A stretch of 64,000 nucleotides of DNA from Haemophilus parainfluenzae (GCF_014931395.1 NZ_CP063120.1:851501-915500); one strand, 5' to 3'. Positions 17,501 through 25,886 are shown, numbered from the stretch's first letter. Numbers and translations are program-made. The notes: generated by a model not told the origin, from the letters alone.

Positions 17501-19178
17501 TAATGGCGATGGCACTCATACAATTACCATTGAAGACTTAGGTACTGGCTCAATTACTACTACTATCGTAAAAGATGGTAAAAACGGTAAAGATGGTGCT
17601 ACAGGTGCAACTGGTGCAGACGGTAAGAACGCTGAAGCTGATGTTAAAGACAACGGCGACGGTACTCACACTGTAACCATCAAAGATGGTAACGGTAACA
17701 CCACAACCACTATCGTGAAAGACGGTGCAACTGGAGCTAAAGGTGACACTGGTGCGACAGGTGATAAAGGTCAAGACGGTACAAGCGTTACAGGTAACGT
17801 TGTAGATAATGGCGATGGCACTCATACAATTACCATTGAAGACTTAGGTACTGGCTCAATTACTACTACTATCGTAAAAGATGGTAAAAACGGTAAAGAT
17901 GGTGCTACAGGTGCAACTGGTGCAGACGGTAAGAACGCTGAAGCTAATGTTAAAGACAACGGCAACGGTACTCACACTGTAACCATCAAAGACGGCAACG
18001 GTAACACTACAACCACTATCGTGAAAGACGGTGCGACTGGTGCAGATGGTAAGAATGCAGAAGCGGAAGTTAAAGACAACGGCGACGGCACTCATACTGT
18101 GACCATTAAAGATGGTAACGGTAAAACTACTACTACTGTTGTTAAAGATGGAGCAACCGGTGCGAAAGGTGATACTGGTGCAGATGGTAAGAATGCAGAA
18201 GCGGAAGTTAAAGACAACGGCGACGGTACTCACACTGTAACCATTAAAGATGGTAACGGTAATACCTCAACCACTATCGTGAAAGACGGTGCAACTGGTG
18301 CAGATGGTAAGAATGCTGAAGCAGATGTTAAAGACAACGGTGATGGCACTCATACTGTGACCATTAAAGATGGTAACGGTAAAACTACTACTACTATCGT
18401 TAAAAACGGTGAAGACGGTAAGAATGCACAAGCTGAAGTGAAAGACAACGGCAACGGTACTCACACAGTCACTATCGTGGATGGTAACGGTAAACAAACT
18501 GTAACAACCATTAGAAATGGTAAAGACGGTAGAGACGGTAAAGATGCCGATGGTACATTTGGTTTAGTTGATGAAACTGGTTCAAGCCAAGGTACAATCA
18601 CGAAGAAACTGAATAACACAATTCAGATTAAAGGTGATGCAGGTACTAAGGTTAAAGTTTACGATAAACAAACCGGTAAAACTGTTGAGAAAGAAGTTCA
18701 AAATATCTTCGTTAAGAAAGATGGCGATGCATTAAAAGTAAGTCTGAACCCAGATGTAACTGTTAATAGCGTAACAACAAATGAACTTAAAGCAGGTCCA
18801 GTAACCATCAACCAAGACGGTATCGATGCAGGCAACAAGACTATCCAAAATGTTGCTCCAGGTGTTAAAGATACTGATGCTGTAAACGTTTCACAATTAC
18901 GTAGTAACATCACCAATGTTAACAACCGCATTGATGGTGTACGTAAAGAAGCTCGCGGCGGTATCGCAGGTGCTAACGCAGCAGCAGGTTTACCTCAAGT
19001 TTACATCCCAGGTAAATCAATGGTAGCTGCTTCTGCAGGTACTTTCAAAGGTGAAAGCGCTGTAGCAGTAGGTTACTCACGCTCAAGCGATAATGGTAAA
19101 GTTATCTTCAAACTTCAAGGTAACGCCAATACCCAAGGCGACGTAGGTGGCTCTGTGGGTGTAGGTTACCAATGGTAA
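11568..19178 (+). CDS. Giant collagen-like trimeric autotransporter adhesin (YadA family)
   Basis: Outer-membrane surface adhesin, 2536 aa, that trimerises and exports its own stalk (type Vc). Order: extended signal peptide (ESPR; MNKVFKVIWNHATQTWTAVSE) to about residue 57; left-handed beta-roll head of many SVAIG/AVGNRA-type repeats, about 80-430; neck DAINGSQLYTVANEL near 470; a linker with VSGGTD; collagen-like GAKGDTG runs alternating with NAEATVV...GTHTVTIVDGNG modules, about 710-2320; second neck DAVNVSQL near 2440; and a four-strand beta-barrel anchor ending GVGYQW. Gly-X-Y runs predict a stiff, very long fibre. A single uptake signal lies in the signal-peptide codons (11679-11687). 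The terminator follows directly. Host-cell or biofilm adhesion is inferred. Confidence 0.96.
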   Translation: MNKVFKVIWNHATQTWTAVSELGHAKGKTKSKKIVKLTALAGAVVTALGVSQAAQAGVDLGNSAVNISPNAYNGSNRVGVNSIVVGYQNTTDGNDGTTALGAHNEAKGNSALAIGNQNRATAGASTAIGVGSTASGEASVAIGNVAQATQIRATAVGNRATATQDSASAYGNRANADAQFATAIGDNSHASAAAVAVGSHADASHQDSIAIGHNAHGAWTNAIAVGKDSVASQDHAIATGTSANASGVQSVGVGSYTKAAGNLTVAVGPYAQANKEAAIAVGSNATATETNSVAVGQTATASKNNAIAIGTKTQSAGDNAIGIGAYAESTAARATAVGVLSQANGAGSFAGGASAQATGENSVAIGGAQDGTLGNKAGTAAKATAGNAVSIGTNATASIKDSVALGSNSTTSNFVPTNTATVGSLTYSGFAGNTSALGNGAVVSVGTAGSERQIQNVAAGRITKTSTDAINGSQLYTVANELDDKINNHHWVVSGNTTVNAQQPKESNVYHKDVVEFQNGQGTTATVVNTPASKNSVGQTVPGKTIVKYNANIVAGNNTTVEYNADGSVKISANVSGGTDTTAEVITGSPNALTVTNSTANNVTTYNVSVKTGDISTTTAGAATYKDSDNAGGNYGSRLTNVSTVTNIVNNVSWHLNSEAVSGTSGKLVAGSDTEASNVHASNTVNINAGDNIAIKRNGNTIEISSTAGAKGDTGATGAKGDTGAAGAKGDTGDKGEDGTSFSAEVVNNGDGTHTITVTNESDGSVTTTIVKDGKNGKDGATGATGAAGKDGKNAEATVVNNNNGTHTVTIVDGNGQTTSTIVKDGATGAAGKDGKNAEATVVNNNNGTHTVTIVDGNGQTTSTVVKDGATGAKGDTGAKGDTGAAGKDGKNAEATVVNNNNGTHTVTIVDGNGQTTSTIVKDGATGAAGKDGKNAEATVVNNNNGTHTVTIVDGNGQTTSTVVKDGATGAKGDTGAKGDTGAAGKDGKNAEATVVNNNNGTHTVTIVDGNGQTTSTIVKDGATGAAGKDGKNAEAKVVDNNNGTHTVTIVDGNGQTTSTIVKDGATGAKGDTGAAGKDGKNAEATVVNNNNGTHTVTIVDGNGQTTSTIVKDGATGAAGKDGKNAEATVVNNNNGTHTVTIVDGNGQTTSTIVKDGATGAAGKDGKNAEAKVVDNNNGTHTVTIVDGNGQTTSTIVKDGATGAKGDTGAAGKDGKNAEATVVNNNNGTHTVTIVDGNGQTTSTIVKDGATGAAGKDGKNAEATVVNNNNGTHTVTIVDGNGQTTSTIVKDGATGAAGKDGKNAEATVVNNNNGTHTVTIVDGNGQTTSTVVKDGATGAKGDTGAKGDTGAAGKNAEAKVVDNNNGTHTVTIVDGNGQTTSTIVKDGATGAAGKDGKNAEAKVVDNNNGTHTVTIVDGNGQTTSTIVKDGATGAAGKDGKNAEAKVVDNNNGTHTVTIVDGNGQTTSTIVKDGATGAKGDTGAAGKNAEAKVVDNNNGTHTVTIVDGNGQTTSTIVKDGATGAAGKDGKNAEAKVVDNNNGTHTVTIVDGNGQTTSTIVKDGATGAKGEKGDTGAAGAKGDTGEAGKNAEAKVVDNNNGTHTVTIVDGNGQTTSTIVKDGATGAAGKDGKNAEAKVVDNNNGTHTVTIVDGNGQTTSTIVKDGATGAKGDTGAKGDTGAAGKDGKNAEAKVVDNNNGTHTVTIVDGNGQTTSTIVKDGATGAAGKNAEAKVVDNNNGTHTVTIVDGNGQTTSTIVKDGATGAKGDTGAKGDTGAAGKNAEAKVVDNNNGTHTVTIVDGNGQTTSTIVKDGATGAAGKDGKNAEAKVVDNNNGTHTVTIVDGNGQTTSTIVKDGATGAKGDTGAKGDTGAAGKNAEAKVVDNNNGTHTVTIVDGNGQTTSTIVKDGATGAAGKNAEAKVVDNNNGTHTVTIVDGNGQTTSTIVKDGATGAKGDTGEKGDTGATGDKGQDGTSVTGNVVDNGDGTHTITIEDLGTGSITTTIVKDGKNGKDGATGATGADGKNAEADVKDNGDGTHTVTIKDGNGNTTTTIVKDGATGAKGDTGATGDKGQDGTSVTGNVVDNGDGTHTITIEDLGTGSITTTIVKDGKNGKDGATGATGADGKNAEANVKDNGNGTHTVTIKDGNGNTTTTIVKDGATGADGKNAEAEVKDNGDGTHTVTIKDGNGKTTTTVVKDGATGAKGDTGADGKNAEAEVKDNGDGTHTVTIKDGNGNTSTTIVKDGATGADGKNAEADVKDNGDGTHTVTIKDGNGKTTTTIVKNGEDGKNAQAEVKDNGNGTHTVTIVDGNGKQTVTTIRNGKDGRDGKDADGTFGLVDETGSSQGTITKKLNNTIQIKGDAGTKVKVYDKQTGKTVEKEVQNIFVKKDGDALKVSLNPDVTVNSVTTNELKAGPVTINQDGIDAGNKTIQNVAPGVKDTDAVNVSQLRSNITNVNNRIDGVRKEARGGIAGANAAAGLPQVYIPGKSMVAASAGTFKGESAVAVGYSRSSDNGKVIFKLQGNANTQGDVGGSVGVGYQW
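13947..17405 (+). repeat. Array of 25 near-identical adhesin modules
   Basis: I count 25 tandem copies of a module starting NAEA, then TVVNNNNG or KVVDNNNG, then THTVTIVDGNGQTTST, joined by collagen-like linkers of varying length (AAGKDGK, AKGDTGAAGK, AKGDTGAKGDTG). All units keep the frame. The first half is mostly the T/N version and copies 13-25 are all the K/D version. A 405-bp superunit recurs (anchor GATGGTGCGACTGG at 14904 and 15309), pointing to recent block duplication. Copy number is likely to vary between strains and to be misassembled from short reads. Confidence 0.93.
17405..18530 (+). repeat. Diverged second set of adhesin modules
   Basis: It follows the 25-copy array in the same gene. 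Two copies of a unit with TSVTGNVVDNGDGTHTITIED alternate with about six units of the type VKDNGDGTHTVTIKDGNG. Two stretches of roughly 300 bases (from about 17455 and about 17755) are nearly identical, again a block duplication. The repeats are shorter and more varied than in the main array. Confidence 0.85.
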
Positions 19179-19201
19179 TTTAACTTCCATTAAAATAGAT
19201 A

Positions 19202-19230
19202 AAAACCCAGCTTCGGCTGGGTTTTTTTAT
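19202..19230 (+). terminator. Terminator of the adhesin gene
   Basis: The stem AAACCCAGC with GCTGGGTTT is closed by a stable TTCG tetraloop (19212-19215) and followed by a run of T. It is a strong intrinsic terminator 24 bases after the stop codon. Confidence 0.92.
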
Positions 19231-19333
19231 TTGTACCAAATTAAGGATAAAATGAGATAGAATGAACATACAATAATATTTATAAAAAAGCGTTTTGTGA
19301 TTAATTAGAGAAACTTAAGGATAATGTAACTAA

Positions 19334-20170
19334 ATGACCACTTCAGAAAAAATCAATATTGCGTTTGCGATTGATGCAAAATATACCCCCCATTTGGAAG
19401 CGTTGCTAAAGTCAATTTGTTACTATAATAAGCACGTCAATTTTTATGTCTTACATAATGACATTCCCACAGAATGGTTTGAGGGGATTCGATGTAAATT
19501 AGAGAAAATGGGGCATAACCTTTTTTCTATTCATATTTCTGACGATATTTTTAAAGATTATAAGACGTTGGAACATATTTCTTCGTCGAGTAGTTATTAT
19601 CGTCTTATGATCCCCAAACTGATTAATCAAGATCGTGTGTTATATTTGGACGCAGATATTATTGTGAATGGACCATTATCTGATTTTTATTATAGCGATC
19701 TGAATGGTGCTCCTGTAGGCGTTGTGAAAGATTATGGGATGGGGGAACACTTTCCGTTTCCTTATTTAGATGCATCAGTTTCCAAAAAATATTTCAATAG
19801 CGGTGTTCTACTGATTGATTGTGTGAAATGGCGAAATGAAGGTTTAGTCGATACGTTATTGCAAACAGTTGAAGAGTATGGTGATCAAGTGTTATATGGG
19901 GATCAGTGTATTTTAAATATCGTTTTACGAGAAAAAGCAAAATATTATAGTTTTACTGAAAATGCGCAAGTGCAATATATTGAAGCGATTAAAAATCGGC
20001 ATAATATTAAGTCAATTAGCCTTGATGCCACTCCAACAATCATTCATTATGCTGCAAAGCATAAACCTTGGGATAATCAAAACCCAGCATTATTTGAGCG
20101 TGAGAAATATTGGTTTTTTCGCCATCTAGATTGGTCTTACCTTATTATGCGACCGAATAAAATTTTATAG
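19334..20170 (+). CDS. Glycosyltransferase family 8 (LgtC-like)
   Basis: Retaining sugar-nucleotide-dependent glycosyltransferase of 278 aa, the family of lipooligosaccharide galactosyl- and glucosyltransferases. INIAFAIDAKYTPH at the start forms the nucleotide-binding strand; SSSSYYRLMIPKLI and the metal-binding YLDADIIV (Asp106-Ala-Asp108) are diagnostic; YFNSGVLLID and IIHYAAKHKPWD complete the active-site motifs. No signal peptide; it works on the cytoplasmic face. It lies 155 bases after the adhesin gene on the same strand but behind that gene's strong terminator. The acceptor could be lipooligosaccharide or, speculatively, the adhesin. Confidence 0.9.
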   Translation: MTTSEKINIAFAIDAKYTPHLEALLKSICYYNKHVNFYVLHNDIPTEWFEGIRCKLEKMGHNLFSIHISDDIFKDYKTLEHISSSSSYYRLMIPKLINQDRVLYLDADIIVNGPLSDFYYSDLNGAPVGVVKDYGMGEHFPFPYLDASVSKKYFNSGVLLIDCVKWRNEGLVDTLLQTVEEYGDQVLYGDQCILNIVLREKAKYYSFTENAQVQYIEAIKNRHNIKSISLDATPTIIHYAAKHKPWDNQNPALFEREKYWFFRHLDWSYLIMRPNKIL

Positions 20171-20191
20171 TGTAATCTTAATTCTAGATAG

Positions 20192-21166
20192 CTAACGCAA
20201 TTTCTCAGCAAGGTTGAGAATGAGTTTCCCAAGTATAGGTAGTGGATCGTTATTTATGAGATCTTGATATTTCAGTGTTAATTTTGTAGAACGTAGAGGT
20301 TGTTGACGAGCAACCTGTATTTGTTTCTCATCAGATGCACGATATTTATAGGCAATAAGACGAAGCTCATCAAGAGATATGTCCATATTATGGGCGAGTA
20401 AATCACGTAACTGATTTTCCCAAGCAAAATCACGAAACCCCTTTTTTTCCATCACCATCGTGATAGATTTTTCCAAGACTTTTTTAATTTGCTGAATTGT
20501 TGAGCGAATAGGATAATGCCCTAACCATAAATCATCCGTTTCGATGAACTTTGCATTAAATCGTTCAATAAACCAGTAATAGTAGTTGGCACTATTTGGT
20601 GCAATAAATACACTACTTTGAACTTCTTTTCCTTCAGCATTTCGTACGGAATGGCTGCCTATAGTTAATGTACAGGTTTCTGCAACCGCTCGTGGAATAA
20701 TGACTTTTGGTGTGAGAATCTCTTCTTTTCGTTGGTCGGTAAAGTGGCAAATAAAATCCGGATCATACTCCGTAGAGCTTGGTAGATAGCCTCGCCAGGT
20801 ATACATCCCAACATGATTTTGAGGAATCAGTGTGAGAAAATAATGTAATATTTCGCGAGATGGGCAATAAATTAACTCATCTGCATCAAGTGGAAAAATA
20901 TAATCAATGTCAGCATCATTATTTAGAATATATTGCATCATTTGATTCATAATTCGTTCTTGAGCATATTCTAATTCATTATAGTGATAGATATGAATTA
21001 GTAATCCTTCTTGTTTAAGAAGTGTGAGAATTTCACGCGTATTGTCACTGCTATTGTGGTCAACAATATGAAGTTCATCTAATAAAGTTAAATTGTGGCG
21101 AATAAAGGTTTCAATGATATCACTTTCATTGCGCACCATACTTAAACCAACGAATTTTTTATTCAT
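20192..21166 (-). CDS. Glycosyltransferase family 2-like protein (Glyco_tranf_2_4 type)
   Basis: 324 aa, soluble. GLSMVRNESDIIETFIRHNL at the front and HIVDHNSSDNTREIL are the nucleotide-sugar motifs of this GT2 subgroup, followed by PLDADELIYC with an Asp-Ala-Asp metal site. Downstream are GHYPIRS and a helical C-terminal part. Donor and acceptor are unknown. It is second of two leftward GT2 genes (32 bases after the first) and converges on the GT8 gene with 21 bases between. No uptake signal lies inside, unlike most neighbours. Confidence 0.82.
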   Translation of the reverse strand: MNKKFVGLSMVRNESDIIETFIRHNLTLLDELHIVDHNSSDNTREILTLLKQEGLLIHIYHYNELEYAQERIMNQMMQYILNNDADIDYIFPLDADELIYCPSREILHYFLTLIPQNHVGMYTWRGYLPSSTEYDPDFICHFTDQRKEEILTPKVIIPRAVAETCTLTIGSHSVRNAEGKEVQSSVFIAPNSANYYYWFIERFNAKFIETDDLWLGHYPIRSTIQQIKKVLEKSITMVMEKKGFRDFAWENQLRDLLAHNMDISLDELRLIAYKYRASDEKQIQVARQQPLRSTKLTLKYQDLINNDPLPILGKLILNLAEKLR

Positions 21167-21198
21167 TTCTTATTTACCTAGCAGAACGCCTAATATTT

Positions 21199-22326
21199 TT
21201 AAAGATACTCTTTTGCTAATTTTAAATTGTCTAGTAACAGTTTTCGGTTTGGTTCTGGTACGGCGGGATTAAATAATAATTCGACGCAAAGATCATGACA
21301 AAGCTGGTAATTGCCCACCGAATTCGCACTTATAGCCAGTTCCTCTTTAGCTTTCCATTCATAAACAGAGTGATCCACAAAAAGAATATCTTTACTAAGG
21401 GGAATGTTTGCCGCCACAGTTGCATAAATATAAGCCAGTCTGGCTTTATTGTGGTGGCGTAATTGACGCGCTAAATGATAAAGACTTTCCGCTCGTTGTG
21501 GGCGATATTCATAAGTGGACAGCAATAAATTTTGTATCTCATTGAGTGAAGCATTTAATTCAATTTTTAATAAAGCGATTTGAAGGAATGAATAATAGAC
21601 TTCTTCAGACCACCCCCCAAGATTAGCTCGAATTGCATACCATTCAATGGCTTTTTCATACATATCAGCATCACGATAAGATTGTGCGGTATAAAACGCA
21701 TAGCGATCTTTAAGATCTTCATCTTCTTGAGAGTAAAAGGCTTTTTCTAACACTTGAGCATCGTGAAAATATTTTTGTGGATTGTTGCTACGAGCACCAA
21801 AACGCCCACTAATCACATAATAGTCACCAAAGATTTTTTGTTCCACAACTGTTTTTTTACGTTGTTCAACAAATTCATGCAATACGCCACGCCAATAGAA
21901 TGACCCATCATTACGAAACATAAGTGTTCGGAAATAAACATTTGCACCAGTTACGCTATTTGCCATGCGTAGATAATAGCGATCACTTGTTAGCTCTTCA
22001 GGTAATACAAAATTTCCCTCAAAGCGGTCGTCTGCATCAAAGATGAATACATAATCTGTTTTTCCTTGTGCATGTTGTAACGCACAGTTTCGATTATGGG
22101 CAAAGTTAACCCATTCATCGTGGTGAATTTCGCCTTGAATGCCTTTTTCAGCAAAGAACTTTTCGATAATTTCTGCGGTATTATCATCAGAGCCCGTATC
22201 ACTAATGACATAATAGTCGAGGGGAACATGAGCAATAATGTTCTCTAATGTATCTCGGATGATGGCAGATTCATTTTTGACAATCATATTTAAACAGATT
22301 GTTTTTTTATCAGTTCTTTGAGACAT
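21199..22326 (-). CDS. Glycosyltransferase family 2 with C-terminal TPR-like region
   Basis: 375 aa. The N-terminal GT-A domain has ICLNMIVKNESAIIRDTLEN, then VISDTGSDDNTAEII, and a metal-binding FIFDADDRF. YWRGVLHEFVE follows. From about residue 190 on the protein is helical with repeated aromatic and small residues (YAFYTAQSYRDADMYEKAIEWY), like TPR units, suggesting it binds a protein or partner enzyme. Relatives act on lipooligosaccharide or on proteins; I cannot choose. It stands upstream of the second GT2 gene and 53 bases after the small periplasmic gene on the same strand. Confidence 0.85.
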   Translation of the reverse strand: MSQRTDKKTICLNMIVKNESAIIRDTLENIIAHVPLDYYVISDTGSDDNTAEIIEKFFAEKGIQGEIHHDEWVNFAHNRNCALQHAQGKTDYVFIFDADDRFEGNFVLPEELTSDRYYLRMANSVTGANVYFRTLMFRNDGSFYWRGVLHEFVEQRKKTVVEQKIFGDYYVISGRFGARSNNPQKYFHDAQVLEKAFYSQEDEDLKDRYAFYTAQSYRDADMYEKAIEWYAIRANLGGWSEEVYYSFLQIALLKIELNASLNEIQNLLLSTYEYRPQRAESLYHLARQLRHHNKARLAYIYATVAANIPLSKDILFVDHSVYEWKAKEELAISANSVGNYQLCHDLCVELLFNPAVPEPNRKLLLDNLKLAKEYL

Positions 22327-22379
22327 TAAAAGATTCTCTTTTTGTTGATAAGTGCGGTTATTTTTTAGCTTATTTTTGA

Positions 22380-22871
22380 CTATTCGGTCACGTAGAAAAC
22401 TTGTTTTTCAAATTCATGTTTACCGATTTTTACCGTCAGCACATATTTGCCGATAGGATCTCTACGGTCGAACGCCCAACAATTCATCATATATTTACCA
22501 TTATCAATAGTGGGTCTGGTATAAGTGATGGTATGGAGTTTTTTATTTGGTGATGAAACAACTTTGGCATTTTCAATTATGCTTTTAAATTCAATTTTAG
22601 CTTGAGCCTTAAAAGTTTCGCTTACTGTCGCTTTTTTACCAAAATTACCTGTTGCTACCCAACATACTTTCTCTGTTTTTTTTGAGCGAGACATTTCTTT
22701 TTTGTGTAAATCGGGTGATGGTGCAGGTTCATTCGTTCTATCAAACACAGAAAGATAAATTGTCGGCTCATTTGCCGTATCTTTCGCCGCATCTTTTGAT
22801 TCTGGTGCAGCCGCGAATGTGCCTGCTGAAAATAAGGTCGTAATTAAGGTAAATGTTGAGATTTTTTTCAT
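22380..22871 (-). CDS. Small periplasmic protein of unknown function
   Basis: 163 aa. MKKISTFTLITTLFSAGTFA is a clear signal peptide with Ala-X-Ala cleavage near 21. The mature part begins with a low-complexity Ala/Asp/Lys segment, then a compact domain with two cysteines (Cys70 in VCWVATG and Cys131 in MNCWAF) that could form a disulfide. It ends in alternating strands (YVLTVKIGKHEFEKQVFYV). I do not recognise the family. It is 25 bases downstream of ftsP on the same strand and probably shares its mRNA. Confidence 0.75.
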   Translation of the reverse strand: MKKISTFTLITTLFSAGTFAAAPESKDAAKDTANEPTIYLSVFDRTNEPAPSPDLHKKEMSRSKKTEKVCWVATGNFGKKATVSETFKAQAKIEFKSIIENAKVVSSPNKKLHTITYTRPTIDNGKYMMNCWAFDRRDPIGKYVLTVKIGKHEFEKQVFYVTE

Positions 22872-22896
22872 GTTAGATTCCTTTTATGTGATTATT

Positions 22897-24306
22897 TTAT
22901 TGAACAAGCATTATACCAAGGCAGCCCATATCTGCCAGCATTAAATTGGATGAGCCAAATAAGAAGGGATGCGTATTTGACGAAGGCTGTTCAAATTTTA
23001 CTAAAATTTGTACTTTCTTTTTCACCCAAACCGTGTCTTTCCAGGCAAGTTCTGACACATCGACGTTGACGTCGTCTTGGCTTTCAATCACAAATTTAGC
23101 CCCTTGAATGGTGAAACCCACTGGCAGTGAGCTGTTGATGATCCAACGTTCGACAGTGCCGACTTTCGCTGAAACATCAACCCGACGCGGGTCAAAGCGT
23201 TGTTTGTTGATCAAGCCATTTGTGACATCCAATTCAAAGGTACGTTCTTGCGTGATTTTACTTGCGAGCATAGCGGAAGCATCAGTATTGAATGATTCAT
23301 TCATTTTTTTACTGAATGCAGAGATTTCACCTAGTGGACGAAGTTCTAAAACGGTGTTATCGGCAAAATCATTATTAGAACTGAATACATTTTTGATTTT
23401 GTCGAAGAAACCACGTTTTACGCCAGAAATAAGTGATACGCCTTGGCCTTCGCTTAAATTAACTAACACTTCTGCGCGTTCACCCGGTGCTAGAATGAGA
23501 GAATTAATCGCTTTACCTTGTGGTAAAAAACCTAAATCTCTTGCAATGAGTAACATGTCTTGTTCGTTATCTAAACGGAGATCGTAGGCTCTTGCCAATG
23601 AGGCGTTGAGTAAACGTAAACGTACCCAACCGCGAGGGACGTCAAGATAAGGTGCTTCCTGTCCATTCACAAGAAGACGAGTACCAACAAAGTGCGGTTG
23701 ATTTTGCTTAAATAATTGTAATCCGTCACCGTTAAATTCCATGTCTTGTAAGATTAATGGAATATCGTCCACGCCGTATTTATGAGGTAGCTGAGATTTT
23801 AAGCTTTGATCATCTTCAATCAACCACATCCCGACGATGCCGCGATAAGTTTGATAAGCCGAGTTTGCCAGGGTGGCAGAGCGATACCAGCAAGTCGAAG
23901 CAGGTTGGTCTATTGGGATAATCGGTGCCCAAGATTCCCCTTTTTTGAGGACTTTTGCAGCACCACCAAATAGTTCACCACTGGCTTGCAATCCTTGAAT
24001 AGAGAGGGCAATGCTTTGTGGCAAATTGTTGTGATAATTGAGTTTTGCAAAAGACCCCGATTTGATGCGAATAGTCGGCCCAAGATAATTGCCGTTAAAG
24101 CCCCACACACTGACGCTATGGGAACCATCTAACTTGTAGCCGGTTTCTTCCATATTAAGAATAATGGGGCGACCACGTTTTGCTTCCATTAACGGCGGAA
24201 TGGTTAATTTTTCTCGGGATGCCGCTAATACTGATTGAGGTGTGGCAGCAAGTGCGGTTGAAATTGCGGTAGTTTTTAATAATTGGCGACGAGAAAGACG
24301 CAACAT
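22897..24306 (-). CDS. ftsP: Cell division protein FtsP (SufI), multicopper-oxidase fold
   Basis: Periplasmic divisome-stabilising protein of 469 aa. [20 protein letters not shown] is a twin-arginine signal (SRRQLLK), so it is exported folded. Three cupredoxin domains follow, but the His-X-His copper clusters of true laccases are not evident, in keeping with SufI. ATG at 24306 has AAGGA upstream; an earlier in-frame ATG would hide the Tat signal. One base separates it from the plsC stop codon, so plsC-ftsP are coupled, an arrangement conserved in gammaproteobacteria. Confidence 0.93.
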   Translation of the reverse strand: MLRLSRRQLLKTTAISTALAATPQSVLAASREKLTIPPLMEAKRGRPIILNMEETGYKLDGSHSVSVWGFNGNYLGPTIRIKSGSFAKLNYHNNLPQSIALSIQGLQASGELFGGAAKVLKKGESWAPIIPIDQPASTCWYRSATLANSAYQTYRGIVGMWLIEDDQSLKSQLPHKYGVDDIPLILQDMEFNGDGLQLFKQNQPHFVGTRLLVNGQEAPYLDVPRGWVRLRLLNASLARAYDLRLDNEQDMLLIARDLGFLPQGKAINSLILAPGERAEVLVNLSEGQGVSLISGVKRGFFDKIKNVFSSNNDFADNTVLELRPLGEISAFSKKMNESFNTDASAMLASKITQERTFELDVTNGLINKQRFDPRRVDVSAKVGTVERWIINSSLPVGFTIQGAKFVIESQDDVNVDVSELAWKDTVWVKKKVQILVKFEQPSSNTHPFLFGSSNLMLADMGCLGIMLVQ

Positions 24307-24307
24307 A

Positions 24308-25030
24308 TTATTTTCCTTGTGCAATTTCCGCATCGAGTTCAGCGATGCGTTTTTCCATCAAATCGTGGCAGTAAGAGGCGAGTTCGCGTACATTGTCTTT
24401 TGTGTAGGATGAAGTATCAATCGGATCCATCATTTCACAAATCACCTTGCCGTTATCCCAACGATTTAAATCAATTTTGTTATGTGTCGTCGAGCACACC
24501 ACCGGCACGATTGGTACGCCAGCTGCAATCGCTGCATGGAATGCGCCTGTTTTGAATGGCAATAAACCACGACCACGGCTACGTGTGCCTTCAGGGAACA
24601 TCCAAATTGACAGGTTGTCTTTATTGATACGACGAGCAAGTTCCGTCATGGTGCTGTGTGCTTTAGAACGATTTTCACGATCCAAGAAAATATTGCCGGT
24701 TACCCAATATAAAATACCGAAGAAAGGAATCCAAATTAGGCTTTTTTTACCTACACTTACCGTGCGAGGCAATACCATGTAAGAGATGGTCACCATATCG
24801 AAATTATTTTGGTGGTTACCGATGTAAATACAACGCGGCATATTCTCTTTATTTTGTGGAAAACGGTGTTCTACTTTTAAGCCAAATAAAGGGTATAAAC
24901 GACCAAACCAGCGAGCCATAACGCCAACATTGCTTGGGTTTTTGAAACGAATAAAGGAATAGATCGTACCGAGCACACAAATTAAAATACAACAAAGTGC
25001 AACGATGAGAATTCTGGCGATTTTTAACAT
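24308..25030 (-). CDS. plsC: 1-acyl-sn-glycerol-3-phosphate acyltransferase
   Basis: Second acyl transfer of phospholipid synthesis, making phosphatidic acid at the inner membrane. 240 aa with an N-terminal membrane anchor ([20 protein letters not shown]). The catalytic HX4D motif is NHQNNFD (His73, Asp78), and the substrate-binding FPEGTRSRG and VPIVPVV blocks are present. It is the first gene of a leftward plsC-ftsP unit and divergent from lpxH. Confidence 0.95.
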   Translation of the reverse strand: MLKIARILIVALCCILICVLGTIYSFIRFKNPSNVGVMARWFGRLYPLFGLKVEHRFPQNKENMPRCIYIGNHQNNFDMVTISYMVLPRTVSVGKKSLIWIPFFGILYWVTGNIFLDRENRSKAHSTMTELARRINKDNLSIWMFPEGTRSRGRGLLPFKTGAFHAAIAAGVPIVPVVCSTTHNKIDLNRWDNGKVICEMMDPIDTSSYTKDNVRELASYCHDLMEKRIAELDAEIAQGK

Positions 25031-25117
25031 AGAAAATACCTAATTAAAATTTTTGGAAAGTATAGCAAATTACACAAAAATGTGTGCTAATCTAATGAAA
25101 AAAATGACGGAATAGTT

Positions 25118-25822
25118 ATGAAACCCATTTATTTTATTGCAGATCTTCATTTGAGCGAAACGCATCCGGAATTAACCGCACTTTTTAACGATTTTATGCA
25201 AAACAAAGCGCAAGAAGCCCAAGCGGTTTATATTTTGGGGGATCTTTTTGATTTTTGGATTGGTGACGATGAAACGTCACCTTTAATCTCACAAGTAAAA
25301 CAGTTGATTAAAAACCTGACAGAAAAGGGCATTGCTTGTTATTTCATTCATGGTAATCGAGATTTTCTCGTCGGGAAAAAATTTGCACAAGATTGTGGTT
25401 TAACGTTATTGCCAGACTATCATTGTGTTGATTTTGGTGGCGTGAAAACCTTAATTTGTCATGGTGATACCTTATGTATTGATGATGTGAAATATCAACA
25501 ATTTCGCCGAAAGGTGCATCAAAAATGGCGACAAAGATTGTTTTTATGCTTGCCATTAAAAGTGCGGTTAAAAATTGCAGAGAAAATTCGCGCGAAGAGT
25601 AAACAAGATAAGCAATATAAGCCGCTGGATATCATGGATGTGAATTTAGCGTTTACGGCACAAACCGTAAAAGAATTTGGCGTAAATCGATTAATTCACG
25701 GTCATACGCATCGAGAAGCCATCCATCAGGAAAAAGGGTACACGCGAATTGTGTTAGGCGATTGGCGAAAGGATTATGCCTCAATTCTGGAAGTAACAGA
25801 AAACGGTTATCGGTTTATTTAA
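25118..25822 (+). CDS. lpxH: UDP-2,3-diacylglucosamine diphosphatase
   Basis: Lipid A pathway pyrophosphatase that hydrolyses UDP-2,3-diacylglucosamine to lipid X and UMP at the membrane surface. 234 aa of calcineurin-like fold. Metal ligands are visible in ADLHL (Asp9, His11), [11 protein letters not shown] (Asp42), HGNRD (Asn80), CHGD (His115) and HGHTH near the C-terminus. An internal uptake signal falls within the coding sequence near 25560. Divergent from plsC. Confidence 0.97.
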   Translation: MKPIYFIADLHLSETHPELTALFNDFMQNKAQEAQAVYILGDLFDFWIGDDETSPLISQVKQLIKNLTEKGIACYFIHGNRDFLVGKKFAQDCGLTLLPDYHCVDFGGVKTLICHGDTLCIDDVKYQQFRRKVHQKWRQRLFLCLPLKVRLKIAEKIRAKSKQDKQYKPLDIMDVNLAFTAQTVKEFGVNRLIHGHTHREAIHQEKGYTRIVLGDWRKDYASILEVTENGYRFI

Positions 25823-25826
25823 ACAG

Positions 25827-25855
25827 AAAGCACAGGATTAAACCTGTGCTTTTTT
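25827..25855. terminator. Terminator between lpxH and glmS
   Basis: AAAGCACAGG (25827-25836), a 6-base loop and CCTGTGCTTT (25843-25852) are followed by T. It ends lpxH strongly and may also serve leftward glmS, whose stop is at 25887. Confidence 0.85.
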
Positions 25856-25886
25856 GTATTAAAACGTGCTGATTTTCAACCGCACT

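Noticed and set aside
23108..23587. 159-residue plus-strand frame opposite ftsP
   Set aside because: Shadow of a conserved gene; no recognisable protein features.
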